From assembly GCA_963848475.1 (NCBI GenBank), contig CAWKDW010000021.1, forward strand, positions 1 through 64,000: a DNA stretch of 64,000 bases, written 5' to 3'. The position numbers and the translations under genes were made by a program. Source of the stretch: Solirubrobacter sp963848475 (lineage in GTDB: Bacteria; Actinomycetota; Thermoleophilia; Solirubrobacterales; Solirubrobacteraceae). Shown piece after piece: positions 24,840 through 33,389 of the stretch (positions are counted from its first letter, which is position 1; the number at the start of each line of letters is the position of its first letter). The notes under the pieces were generated by a model. The model was not told the DNA's origin, searched no databases, and saw nothing but the letters and a program-made list of their open reading frames with translations.

Positions 24840-25527
24840 AGGCAGGTGTCGGGGCGCTCGCGCGGGCGGCGCGGACGTGCCGGCGAGCCAAGAACCCGCC
24901 CGCGAGCGCGGTGCTCGCGTACAGCCCGAGCGCGACCGCTCCGCGCGTGGAGAACGGGGCGCTGAGGGCGCCGCCGAGCGCCACGTAGGCGATCGTCTTC
25001 GGCATCGCCCCGATCGCGACGGCGGCCGCGAACGCGCGCAGCGGCATCGCCGTCAGGCCGGCGGCGTAATTGAGGACGCTGGCCGGCGTTCCCGGGAGCA
25101 GCCGGGCGGTCAGGACCGCGCTGAAGCCGCGCTCGGCGATCCACTCACGCCAATGCGTGGCACGCGGCCCGAGCAGCCGGCTGATCGGCGCCGCGCCGGC
25201 ACCGCGGGAGAGCAGAAAGGCGATCACCGCGCCGAGGACCGCGGCGGCGAGCGTCAGCGCGACGCCTCCCGCCACACCGAACAGGACGCCCGCCGCGCCG
25301 GCGGTCACCTGGCCCGGGAACATCACGCAGGTCGAGACGGCGGCGATCAGCACGAACAGCACGGGCGCGGCCGGCCCGACGGACTCCGCCCACCTCTCCA
25401 GCTCCGACGGCGAGGGCACGCCGACGGTCACCGCGGCCACCGCGACGATGGCGATCAGCGCCAGCACGGCGCCGGCAAGACGGGCGAGCGCACGGCGACG
25501 TGCGGGGTCGGCAGGCAACCGGGGCAT
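24838..25527 (-). CDS. TVP38/TMEM64 (DedA-like) membrane protein
   Basis: 229 residues, five to six helices, with the VTT-domain features MFPGQVTAGAAGVLFG, FLLSRGAGAAPI and RLLPGTPASVLNYAAGLTAMPLRAF split by helices, the family pattern for lipid scramblase-like DedA/TVP38 proteins. The ATG at 25527 follows TACGGT by 5 nt. Its stop is inside the operator of the next operon. Confidence 0.82.
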   Translation of the reverse strand: MPRLPADPARRRALARLAGAVLALIAIVAVAAVTVGVPSPSELERWAESVGPAAPVLFVLIAAVSTCVMFPGQVTAGAAGVLFGVAGGVALTLAAAVLGAVIAFLLSRGAGAAPISRLLGPRATHWREWIAERGFSAVLTARLLPGTPASVLNYAAGLTAMPLRAFAAAVAIGAMPKTIAYVALGGALSAPFSTRGAVALGLYASTALAGGFLARRHVRAARASAPTPA

Positions 25528-25582
25528 CCCAAACCGTAACCCGGCGGCGCAGGAGTGGTTACCCGGCATCCGCCAACCGAGG

Positions 25583-25588
25583 TAGGCT
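25583..25588 (+). promoter_or_regulatory. -10 box of the flippase-like gene, leaderless spacing
   Basis: TAGGCT lies 8 nt upstream of the TTG at 25597. It supports that TTG as the start rather than the earlier GTG at 25555. Confidence 0.45.
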
Positions 25589-25596
25589 CGCGCGCC

Positions 25597-26754
25597 TTGA
25601 CGGCCACCGATCCGCATCTCGCCGCTCCGCCCAAACAGCGCCACTGGCGCCTGCTGCCGTTCGGCGACCGCTCGCGCGCGCGCCGCCTGGGCAAGGTCTT
25701 CGGCTGGCTGGCGGCGATCGCGATCGCGCTCGTGATCGCCGACCTGCTCGGCCTCGATGTCCGCGGCTGGCTCTCCGATCTCTGGGACGCGCTGAGCACG
25801 ATCGGCTTCGGATACCTGGTCGTGGGCTGGACGCTGCAGACGGGGCAGACCACGCTGACCGCGCTGGCCTGGTTCTCGATCCTCAGCGCCGCGTACCCAC
25901 GAGGGCGCGTGACCTACCTGCAGATCCTCGCCACCTACGCCGCGGGTGTCGCGCTCAACGGCTTCCTACCCGCGAACATCGGCACGGTCGTGATGCTGCT
26001 GATGTACGTCGCGATCATCCCGGGGGCCAACCTGCCCGGGGTGCTGGGCGGCATGGTGGTGCAGAAGATCTTCTTCACCTGCGCCGGCACGTTCGTCTAC
26101 GTCTACCTGTTCCTGTCGGTGCCGGGCTCGCTGGATCTCCAGCTCCCGGCGCTCAACGACCACCCGGTGCTGATCCTCGGGATCGTGGTCGCCGCCGCCC
26201 TGTTGTTGTTGATCCTCGGCCGGATCTTCTGGCGCAAGCTGCAGGGTCTCTGGGCCAAGGCGCTGCAGGGCGGTGCGATCCTCGCCCGCCGCAGCGACTA
26301 CCTCCTGAAGGTCGCGCTGCCGTCGTTCGGCGCCTGGATGTGCAAGCTCGGCGTGATCGCGGTCTTCCTGACGGGCTACGGCATCGCCGTCACCTTCCAC
26401 ACGATCATGTCGGTGATGGGCGGCAACTCGATCGCCAACACCGTCTCGGTCACCCCGGGCGGTGTCGGCGTCAACCAGGCCGCCAACGTCGCCGCGCTCG
26501 GCGGTGTGACCGACGCCGCGACCGCGACGGCCTACTCGCTCGGCCAGCAGCTCGCGATCACGGCCTGGAACATCGTCTTCGCCGTCGTGCTCGTGATCTG
26601 GGCCTTCGGCTGGACCGGCGGCAAGCTGCTCGTCGAGCAGTCCTACAGCGACGCCAAGGTCAAGGTCTCCGAGCAGAAGGAGCAGCGCGCGAAGGCCAAG
26701 GCGGTCAAGCACGAGGAGCGCGCCGCGAAGCGACGCGCCCGCCGTGGTGACTAG
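25597..26754 (+). CDS. lysylphosphatidylglycerol synthase-type (UPF0104) integral membrane protein
   Basis: About 385 residues, eight or more helices. GFLPANIGTVVMLLMYVAI and the conserved SVTPGGVGVNQAAN (PGGxG) mark the LPG synthase/flippase transmembrane family (AglD, YbhN). There is no catalytic domain for aminoacylation, so lipid transport is the likelier role. A basic coiled tail (EQKEQRAKAKAVKHEERAAK) follows the last helix. The stop overlaps a convergent gene by 4 nt. Confidence 0.78.
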   Translation: MTATDPHLAAPPKQRHWRLLPFGDRSRARRLGKVFGWLAAIAIALVIADLLGLDVRGWLSDLWDALSTIGFGYLVVGWTLQTGQTTLTALAWFSILSAAYPRGRVTYLQILATYAAGVALNGFLPANIGTVVMLLMYVAIIPGANLPGVLGGMVVQKIFFTCAGTFVYVYLFLSVPGSLDLQLPALNDHPVLILGIVVAAALLLLILGRIFWRKLQGLWAKALQGGAILARRSDYLLKVALPSFGAWMCKLGVIAVFLTGYGIAVTFHTIMSVMGGNSIANTVSVTPGGVGVNQAANVAALGGVTDAATATAYSLGQQLAITAWNIVFAVVLVIWAFGWTGGKLLVEQSYSDAKVKVSEQKEQRAKAKAVKHEERAAKRRARRGD

Positions 26755-27125
26755 GAGCGTGCGTCGATCAGCTTGATCTTGCGGACGATGTCCTTCTGGC
26801 CGGCGATCTCGAGCCGGACGGTGTAACGGGTGTTGACGCGGAAGGCGTGCTTGGAGGTGATCGTCGCCGTGTAGCGCGTATCGTCGCCGTGCATGCCGGC
26901 CTTCTTGAGGGCCGAGGCGCGCTTGCCCGGCGCCATCACGACCCTCGCAGCGAACTTGCCGTCGGCCTTGAGCGGGAGCTGGTCGGAGGCGAACTCGAGC
27001 TTGGCGTGGTGCGAGTCGTCGACGCGCAGGGTGATCGCGCCGCCGAGATCGACGTCGGCGTTGGCCGTGGCCGGGATCAGGAGCGCGGCGGTGGCGAGGA
27101 GCGAGGCGGTGAGGAGGCGGAGCAT
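26751..27125 (-). CDS. small secreted protein, unknown function
   Basis: 124 residues. Signal peptide LLTASLLATAALLIPATANA. The mature part has a repeating beta pattern (GAITLRVDDSHHAKLEFASDQ, HAFRVNTRYTVRLEIAG). The start at 27125 has AAGGAGACCTCC directly upstream. No family recognised. Confidence 0.65.
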   Translation of the reverse strand: MLRLLTASLLATAALLIPATANADVDLGGAITLRVDDSHHAKLEFASDQLPLKADGKFAARVVMAPGKRASALKKAGMHGDDTRYTATITSKHAFRVNTRYTVRLEIAGQKDIVRKIKLIDARS

Positions 27126-27245
27126 GGAGGTCTCCTTGGGGACGTTGGGGAGGGGCTCGCCGAGCACAACGGGTGCTGTGTCCAGGATGTGACGCACCTT
27201 GTGTGGCAACGATGAACACCACCGGGTGCGACGGTCTTAGGTCGT

Positions 27246-28019
27246 ATGGACGTCTGGAACGAGGAAGCGGCGACCTTTGCCGAGCACTGGGGCGGCCTCG
27301 CCGAGCCGGCGCGGCACGCGATCGCCGGCGCGCTGGAGCTGCGGGCGGGCGTGCGGCTGCTGGACATCGGCTGCGGCGGCGGCGACTTCTGCGCGCTGGC
27401 GCTCGCGCGCGGCGCGCAGGTGAGCGGGATCGACGCCGCGCCCGCGATGGTGGCGATCGCCCGCGAGCGCGCGGCCGGGGCGGACCTGCGTGTCGCTGCG
27501 ATGGAGAGCCTGCCGTGGAACGACGGCGTCTTCGACGTCGTGACCGGCTTCAACAGCCTGCAGTTCGCCGACGACCCGGTCGCCGTCCTGCGCGAGTGGG
27601 TGCGCGTCGTGCGGCAGGGCGGGAAGCTGGCGATCTGCGCCTGGGGGCCGCGCGAGCACAACGACCTCGAGGTGCTCGAGGCCGCCCTGCGCGGCCTCGC
27701 CGACTCCCCCGCGCCGGGGCGGTCGTTCGGGCGCGAGGGCAACCTCGAGGCCGTGGCTCGCGAGGCGGGGCTCGAGCTGCGCGCCGGGGCGACGGTCGCC
27801 GTCCCGTTCGAGGTTCCCGACCAGGAGCGGCTCGTGCTGGCGATGCTCTTCGACGCCCGGGCCTACGGCGTCGAGGAGGGCGCCGCGCGCGAGACGATCG
27901 TCACCGCCGCGGCTCCCTTCCGGCGCGGCGACGGCTCCTATCGCTTCGAGAACGCGTTCCGCTACGTGATCGCGTCGAACGAGGCTCGACGCCGGAGCAC
28001 GCCGTCGCGGCCCCGTTAG
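27246..28019 (+). CDS. class I SAM-dependent methyltransferase
   Basis: 257 residues. Motif I LLDIGCGGGDFCALALARGA, acidic loop SGIDAAPAMVAIARERA, motif IV VFDVVTGFNSLQFADDP and VRQGGKLAICAW (motif VI region). It belongs to the UbiE/methyltransferase-11 group; substrate unknown. Its stop codon is part of the -10 box of the next gene. Confidence 0.87.
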   Translation: MDVWNEEAATFAEHWGGLAEPARHAIAGALELRAGVRLLDIGCGGGDFCALALARGAQVSGIDAAPAMVAIARERAAGADLRVAAMESLPWNDGVFDVVTGFNSLQFADDPVAVLREWVRVVRQGGKLAICAWGPREHNDLEVLEAALRGLADSPAPGRSFGREGNLEAVAREAGLELRAGATVAVPFEVPDQERLVLAMLFDARAYGVEEGAARETIVTAAAPFRRGDGSYRFENAFRYVIASNEARRRSTPSRPR

Positions 28020-28022
28020 CAT
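28017..28022 (+). promoter_or_regulatory. -10 box of the PASTA lipoprotein gene, leaderless spacing
   Basis: TAGCAT starts at the TAG of the preceding gene and lies 7 nt before the GTG at 28030. Confidence 0.45.
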
Positions 28023-28029
28023 CGGAAGG

Positions 28030-28569
28030 GTGCGCCGTCTCGTCATCCTGCTCGCCGCCGGGCTCGTGCTCGGCGCCTGTGGCGAGACGCCGCGTCCCGC
28101 CACCGAGCCGCGGGTGAAGCTCAAGCTCGCCGAGCCCGACAACGGTGGCTCGATCCTCGCCGACCGCGTCGACGTCAAGGGCACCGTGACGCCCGCCGAC
28201 GCGGCGGTCCGCGTGGCCGGCGAGGACGCCGAGGTCACCGACGGAGCCTTCACCGCCCGCGTCTCGCTGCAGCCGGGCGGCAACGTGATCGACATCACCG
28301 CCACGGCGCGGGGTCAGCGCCCGGCGACCGATGCCCTGCGCGTCACGCGCGACACGCGCGTGAAGGTGCCCGACGTCGTCGGCAGCACGCCCGAGGACGC
28401 GGACCAGGCGTTGCGCGCGGTCGGGCTGACGTCGGAGGAGGAGCGCGGCGGCAGCTGGATCGACCGCCTGCTGCCCGGCGACATCCAGGTCTGCGCGACG
28501 CTCCCCGAGGCCGGCAGCCTGCTCGAGAAGGGCACGGCCGTGACGATCCAGACCGCCCGCGGCTGTTAG
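28030..28569 (+). CDS. lipoprotein with a C-terminal PASTA domain
   Basis: 179 residues. RRLVILLAAGLVLGACG is a lipoprotein signal with the Cys of the lipobox (LGAC). A beta domain follows (LKLAEPDNGGSILADRVDVKG ... GNVIDITATA in parts). Then one PASTA domain: VKVPDVVGSTPEDADQALRAVGL. PASTA domains bind muropeptides or beta-lactams. The gene is convergent with a Ser/Thr kinase and overlaps it by 4 nt. Confidence 0.82.
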   Translation: MRRLVILLAAGLVLGACGETPRPATEPRVKLKLAEPDNGGSILADRVDVKGTVTPADAAVRVAGEDAEVTDGAFTARVSLQPGGNVIDITATARGQRPATDALRVTRDTRVKVPDVVGSTPEDADQALRAVGLTSEEERGGSWIDRLLPGDIQVCATLPEAGSLLEKGTAVTIQTARGC

Positions 28570-30048
28570 CTGCTGTCCGGTCGCGCGGTGATCAGCGTGA
28601 TCCGGGGGCGTCCGCGCTCGCGGATGACGATCCAGATCATCGTGCCGGTCGTGTCGGACTTGCCCTTGTAGCTGGCTCGGTAGCGAGCGGTGGCGCGCCC
28701 GGACGGGCCGCTCTCGGCCTCGAGGCCGGAGATCGTGAAGCCGGTCGTCTGGTTGCGGGCGAACTGGCCGTGGTAGGCGGCGACGACCGCGGTCCGGCCG
28801 CTCTGGCCGTCCGTCGGGCTCATGCGCTGCGCGTCGGAGGTCAGCAGCCGCGCGATCCGGCGCTCGTCCTCGGCGGCATAGGCCGAGGCGAAGGAGTTCG
28901 CCAGCCGGCGCACCTCGGCCGCGGAGACCGGGTCGCCCGGGGGCGGGGTTCCGGCGCCGCCGGGGACGACCGCGATCGCGAGCACGGCGGCGGCGATGGC
29001 GACGATGCCCGAACCCCAGACCCAGAGCCGGCGCGGGCGCTTGGCGCGGTAGTGGCGGACCGGGGCCTCCTGGCCGCGGGTCGGGCCGGCCGCGTCGCCC
29101 GCCGGCCACCGAGGGCGCGGCGACGGCGGTGGGCTCGGCCTCGTGGACACCGGACCACAGGCGCGAGCGCGGGACGGTCGGAGCCGCGGCGCCGCGCGCG
29201 ACGGAGCGCTCCTCCTCGGTCACCGACCGCCCCTCGGCGGCGGCCATCACGGCGCGCCCGAAGTCGCCGGCCGACGGATACCGGTCCTCCGGCGCCTTGG
29301 CCAGGGCGCGCGCCAGCACGCGATCGAAGTCCTGCGGCACGCCGGCCGTCGACGACGGGCGCGGAGCCGCGTCGTGCAGGTGCGCGAGCATCGTCGCCGG
29401 GACGGTCTCGCGCACGAAGGGCGGCGTCCCGGTCAGCGCGGCGTAGAGGACGCAGCCGAGCGCGTAGACGTCGGCACGGGCGTCGTTGGGGCCGGGGTGA
29501 AACTGCTCGGGCGCCATGTAGTCGACGGTGCCCAGGAAGTGCCCCGCGGTCGTCAGCGTGTCGGCGCCCGCGTAGCGGGTCAGGCCGAAGTCGGCCAGGT
29601 AGGCGTGGTCGCCGCTGAGCAGGACGTTGGCCGGCTTGACGTCGCGATGCACGAGGCCCGCGGCGTGGGCGGCGTCGAGCGCGCCCGCGACCTGGTTGAC
29701 GATCGCCGCCGCGCGCTCGGGCTCGATCCGCCCCTCGGCGCGCAGCAGCCGGTGCAGGTCGGTGCCCGCCACCCAGCGCATCACCAGGTAGAGCCGACCG
29801 TCCTCCTCGCCCGCCTCGTAGACGGGGATGACGTTGGGGTGATCGATCGCCGCGGCCATCCGCGACTCGCGCTGGAAGCGCTCGCGGAAGTTGGCGTCGG
29901 CGGCGTGCTCGGGGGCGATCAGCTTGAGCGCGACCGGGCGTCCCAGCGAGAGCTGGGTGGCGCGGTAGACGATGCCCATGCCGCCGCGGCCGGCGACCGT
30001 CTCGATCCGGCAGCCCGCGATATGAGCGCCTTCGAGGACGTCGGTCAC
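28566..30048 (-). CDS. membrane Ser/Thr protein kinase with NTF2-like C-terminus (apparent frameshift near 29110)
   Basis: About 494 residues. The kinase domain has the P-loop VAGRGGMGIVYRA, VALKLI, catalytic HRDVKPANVLL, DFGLTR and MAPEQFHPG. After a Pro-rich juxtamembrane part and one extra base near 29110 come a membrane helix (LWVWGSGIVAIAAAVLAIAV) and an extracytoplasmic domain (EVRRLANSFASAYAAEDERRI ... ATARYRASY) resembling NTF2/SnoaL folds. It has no PASTA domains of its own. GTG 30048 is chosen because CACAAT lies 7 nt upstream. Confidence 0.88.
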
Positions 30049-30088
30049 ATCATCGATTGTGACGTAGGCCGTTTCAGTCGCTACCGGA

Positions 30089-30094
30089 TAGCGT
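30089..30094 (+). promoter_or_regulatory. -10 box of the M20 peptidase gene, leaderless spacing
   Basis: TAGCGT lies 8 nt before the ATG at 30103, with no ribosome binding site. Confidence 0.45.
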
Positions 30095-30102
30095 GGCGCG
30101 CC

Positions 30103-31401
30103 ATGAAGGAGCTTGCAGTCGACCCCGACCTCATCCGCGGCGCGCTCGAGCGGCTCGTCGCCGTTCCGTCGATCGCGTTCACCGGGTTCCCGCGTGAGCC
30201 GCTGGACGAAGCGGCGGCGATCGTCGAGGCGCTGCTGCGCGAGGCCGGCGCCGCCGAGATCCGCAGGGTCGACGTGCCGGGCGAGGCGCCGTCGATCCTC
30301 GCCGACTTCCCCGGCCCGGGCCCGACCGTGCTGCTCTACGCGCACTACGACGTCCAGCCCGCGCCGCCCGAGGGCTGGGCGAGCGACCCGTTCACGCCGA
30401 CGCTCAAGGACGGGCGCGTCTACGGCCGCGGCGCCGCCGACGACAAGTCCGGCATCGTCGCCCATCTCGCCGCGCTGGGCGCCTGGGGCGGCAAGCCGCC
30501 GGTGCACGTCAAGGTCCTGATCGAGGGCTCGGAGGAGAACGGCCGCCAGAGCCTGCTCGGCGTGGTCGACAGCGACCCGGAGCTGATGCGCGCCGACGTG
30601 ATGGTGATCGCCGACAACGGCAACTGGAAGGTCGGCGAGCCGACGCTCTCGCTCTCCCTGCGCGGTCACGGCAAGCTCACGGTCACGCTGCGGACTCTGA
30701 AGGGCGCCCTGCACAGCGGCCATTTCGGCGGTGCCGCGCCCGACGCGCTGCTCGCCCTCACGCGCCTGATCGCCAGCCTGCACGACGACGAGGGCAACCT
30801 CGCGGTCGCTGGGCTCGAGGACGACCACTGGGACGGCGCCGACTGGCCGGAGGCCGACTTCCGCCGCCAGGCCGGCGTGCTCGACGGCGTGTCGCTGGTC
30901 GGATCCGGGACGCTGGCGGATCGCCTGTGGACGCGTCACGCGATCTCGGTCCTCGGGCTGGACGCCCCCGCGGTCGACGGCTCGGGCAACATCGTGATCC
31001 CGCAGGTCCGCGCCAAGATCGCGGTCCGCGTCCCGCCGGGCGCCGATCCGGTCCGCTCGATGGCGGTCGTCGAGGCACACCTGCGTGAGCACGCGCCGTG
31101 GGGCGCCGAGCTCGAGATCGAGGTCGAGCCCGCGTCGAAGGCGATCCTGCTGCCCGCCTTCGACGCGGCCGAGCGGGCGCTGGAGCAGGCTTACGGCAAA
31201 CCCGTCGCGCGCATGGGCAGCGGCGGCTCGGTGCCGCTCGTGGCCAAGCTCCGCAGCGCCTACCCGGAGGCGTCGTTCGTGCTCTGGGGCGCGCAGGATT
31301 CAGATCTCGCCCAGATCCACGCCGCCAACGAGTCCGTCGACCTCGACGAGATCGCCAAGCTGGCGCACGCCGAGGCGTTGCTGCTGCGCGAGCTCGCTTA
31401 G
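30103..31401 (+). CDS. M20-family zinc dipeptidase
   Basis: 432 residues. Metal ligands and catalytic residues are visible in LLYAHYDVQPAPPEGW (HxD), YGRGAADDKSGIVAH (D), EGSEENGRQ (EE) and the lid domain LKGALHSGHFGGAAPD. The C-terminal MGSGGSVPLVAKL and AAN-type ending fit dipeptidases of the M20 CNDP-like group. The frame is intact. It is convergent with the LOG gene, overlapping by 4 nt. Confidence 0.9.
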   Translation: MKELAVDPDLIRGALERLVAVPSIAFTGFPREPLDEAAAIVEALLREAGAAEIRRVDVPGEAPSILADFPGPGPTVLLYAHYDVQPAPPEGWASDPFTPTLKDGRVYGRGAADDKSGIVAHLAALGAWGGKPPVHVKVLIEGSEENGRQSLLGVVDSDPELMRADVMVIADNGNWKVGEPTLSLSLRGHGKLTVTLRTLKGALHSGHFGGAAPDALLALTRLIASLHDDEGNLAVAGLEDDHWDGADWPEADFRRQAGVLDGVSLVGSGTLADRLWTRHAISVLGLDAPAVDGSGNIVIPQVRAKIAVRVPPGADPVRSMAVVEAHLREHAPWGAELEIEVEPASKAILLPAFDAAERALEQAYGKPVARMGSGGSVPLVAKLRSAYPEASFVLWGAQDSDLAQIHAANESVDLDEIAKLAHAEALLLRELA

Positions 31402-31932
31402 CTCCAGGCGGCGAGCAGCGCCTCGGGGTCCGCGGCCATGACGAGCTTGGCGCGCTGGGCGGCGGGCTGGAAGCCCTGCTCGACGCCGTGGTCGAGGAAC
31501 GCGCCGAGCTGGTCGTAGTAGCCCGGCGACGTTGAGCACGCCGAGCGGCTTGGCGTGCAACCCGAGCTGGCTCCACGTGAAGACCTCGATCAGCTCCTCG
31601 AGCGTGCCGATGCCGCCGGGGAGCGCGACGAAGGCGTCCGAGAGCTGGGCCATCAGCGCCTTGCGCTCGTGCATCGTGGCCACGACGTGCAGCTCGGTCA
31701 GCCCCTGGTGGGCGATCTCGCGGTCCATGAGCTGTTGCGGCAGTACGCCGACGACCTCGCCGCCGGCCTCGAGCGTCGCGTCGGCCAGCGCGCCCATCAG
31801 GCCGACCGCCGCGCCGCCGTAGACGACGCGCAGCTCGTTGGCGGCGAGCGTGCGAGCCAGCTCCTGCGTCGCCCGCAGATACGCGGGGTCGGTGCCGAAG
31901 CTCGATCCGCAGTAGACGCAGACGGACTTCAC
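31398..31932 (-). CDS. LOG-family cytokinin riboside monophosphate phosphoribohydrolase (apparent frameshift near 31525)
   Basis: About 178 residues. VCVYCGSSFGTDPAY, VYGGAAVGLMGALADA, HERKALMAQLSDAFVALPGGIGTLEELIEVFTWSQLG (split: PGGIGTLEE is the signature) are LOG marks. After one extra base near 31525 it ends YYDQLGAFLDHGV and LLAAWS. The enzyme releases bases from nucleoside monophosphates. It overlaps the upstream aminotransferase gene by 4 nt. Confidence 0.88.
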
Positions 31933-32987
31933 AGGGCCGCGAGCAGCCGCTCGAGGTCGGACTCGTCGTTCCAGGCGCCGACCGAGACGCGGATGTACGG
32001 ATGGTTGGGCAGGTCGCGCACGGCGATCCCGGCCTCCGCGAGCCGCTCGCGCGTGGCGGGCGGGTCGGGGTACTCGAACGAGACCAGCGTGCTGCGCCCG
32101 CGGCCGGCGACGGTGTAGCCCGCCTCGCCGAGCGCGGCGGCGTAGCGGTCGGCGAGGTCGGCGGCCCGCTCCAGCTGGGCCGGCAGGTCCGCGGCGAGCA
32201 GGACGCGCAATGCGGCGAGCGAGAACGCGACGCTCTCACGCGGCAGCGGGCTGTCGAAGCGCGCGCCGCCGGCGCGCAGCGTCGATTCCAGGCCGCGCGA
32301 GGCATCGTCGAAGGCGGGATAGCCGGGCATCATGGTCCGCACCCGCTCGCCGAACTCGGGGTCGAGCCAGAGCATCCCCGTGCCGTCCGCGCCGCACAGC
32401 CACTTCTGGCCGGCGGCGGCGTAGGCGACGCAACCGAGCTTGCCGACGTCGACGGGCACCGCTCCCGAGCCCTGCGCGCCGTCGAGGATCACCGGCACCG
32501 GCACCTCCGCCAGTTCGGCCGGTGCGACCTCGCCCGTGATCCAGTTCACGTGCGAGGCGGCGACGAGCGTCGTGGTCGCGCGGACGCCGTTCGCGAGCTC
32601 CGCGAACGGGACCTCGCGGACCGTCGCCCCGCGGTGGCGCGCGGCGATCAGCGGGCCGAGCAGCCCGGGGTGCTCGGCGTCGGAGGTGACGATCTCGTCC
32701 CCCGGCCCGACGTCCATCCCGGCCAGCACGCTGCCGAGCCCGTAGCTCGTGCCGCTGGTGACGGCGACATCCTCGACGGCGCACGCCATCACCTGCGCGT
32801 AGCCCGCGCGCAGCTCGTCGGTCAGGTCGCGGCGACGCATGAAATGCGGCCACAACCGGCCCTCCGTGAGCTCGGCCTCGAGCTCTTGCTGGGCCAGCTC
32901 GATCGCGGCCCGCGGGATCGGCCCGTCGGTGCCGGCGTTCAGATACGCGATCCGCTCGAGGACCGGAAACTCATCACGGAAGGCCAT
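31929..32987 (-). CDS. class V PLP aminotransferase / cysteine desulfurase-like
   Basis: 352 residues. PLP lysine in AAAGQKWLCGADGTGML, VTSGTSYGLGSVLAG for phosphate binding, SDAEHPGLLGPL, and HVNWITGEVAP. It lacks an obvious flexible Cys loop, so a lyase or aminotransferase role is as likely as desulfuration. ATG 32987 follows TAGTCT by 7 nt, which favours it over 33014. Confidence 0.85.
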   Translation of the reverse strand: MAFRDEFPVLERIAYLNAGTDGPIPRAAIELAQQELEAELTEGRLWPHFMRRRDLTDELRAGYAQVMACAVEDVAVTSGTSYGLGSVLAGMDVGPGDEIVTSDAEHPGLLGPLIAARHRGATVREVPFAELANGVRATTTLVAASHVNWITGEVAPAELAEVPVPVILDGAQGSGAVPVDVGKLGCVAYAAAGQKWLCGADGTGMLWLDPEFGERVRTMMPGYPAFDDASRGLESTLRAGGARFDSPLPRESVAFSLAALRVLLAADLPAQLERAADLADRYAAALGEAGYTVAGRGRSTLVSFEYPDPPATRERLAEAGIAVRDLPNHPYIRVSVGAWNDESDLERLLAAL

Positions 32988-32994
32988 CGTTTCG

Positions 32995-33000
32995 AGACTA
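32995..33000 (-). promoter_or_regulatory. -10 box of the class V aminotransferase, leaderless spacing
   Basis: TAGTCT on the minus strand, 7 nt from the ATG at 32987. Confidence 0.45.
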
Positions 33001-33327
33001 CAACGGCCGCACACGAGCCAGGGTGCGAGCGCCTATCCGGCGACGCGCCCTCCAGCACGGGGTCGATCGCCTGCGCGACGCCGAGCGCCGACTCGATGCG
33101 AGCTCCTGGAAGCGGCCGCCCATGACCTGTACCCCGACGGGCAGCCCCGCGGCGTTGCCGGCCGTGCGGGCTTCGTCGGCCATCGCAACCACGATCGCGT
33201 TCAGGTGCCCGTTCACCGCCTCGATGCGCTCCAGGTGCGCGTCGACGACCTCGCGCGAGGACACCTCGCCGTTCGCGATCAGCTGGGCCAGTTCACCGGC
33301 GCCACGGCGCCAAAGCTCCTCGGACAA
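32998..33327 (-). pseudogene. amidase relic with large internal deletion
   Basis: The N-terminus (MSEELWRRGAGELAQLIANG, EVSSREVVDAHLERIEAVNG, LNAIVVAMADEA) is that of GatA/amidase-signature enzymes. It passes in frame into GLPVGVQVMGGRFQE, which is the C-terminal end of the same family. The whole catalytic core (Lys, cis-Ser, Ser nucleophile; several hundred residues in family members) is missing. A missing base follows near 33110. TTG start at 33327 with GGAGGAG upstream survives. Confidence 0.75.
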
Positions 33328-33374
33328 CGCGCTCTCCTCCTGCTCGCCTTGTCCCGGGACCGTACAGCGTGATC

Positions 33375-33380
33375 TAGCAT
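33375..33380 (+). promoter_or_regulatory. -10 box of thrS
   Basis: TAGCAT lies 9 nt upstream of the thrS ATG. No ribosome binding site is seen, so a leaderless or very short leader is likely. No T-box or attenuator is visible. Confidence 0.45.
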
Positions 33381-33389
33381 CAGCGCGCG

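Noticed and set aside
27901..31092. 1063-residue minus-strand ORF as one protein
   Set aside because: Only the middle (kinase) is real. The 5' part is antisense to the M20 gene and the 3' part is antisense to the PASTA gene; the kinase starts at GTG 30048.
33028..33389. T-box leader for thrS
   Set aside because: No specifier loop or T-box sequence; a -10 box lies only 9 nt before the ATG.
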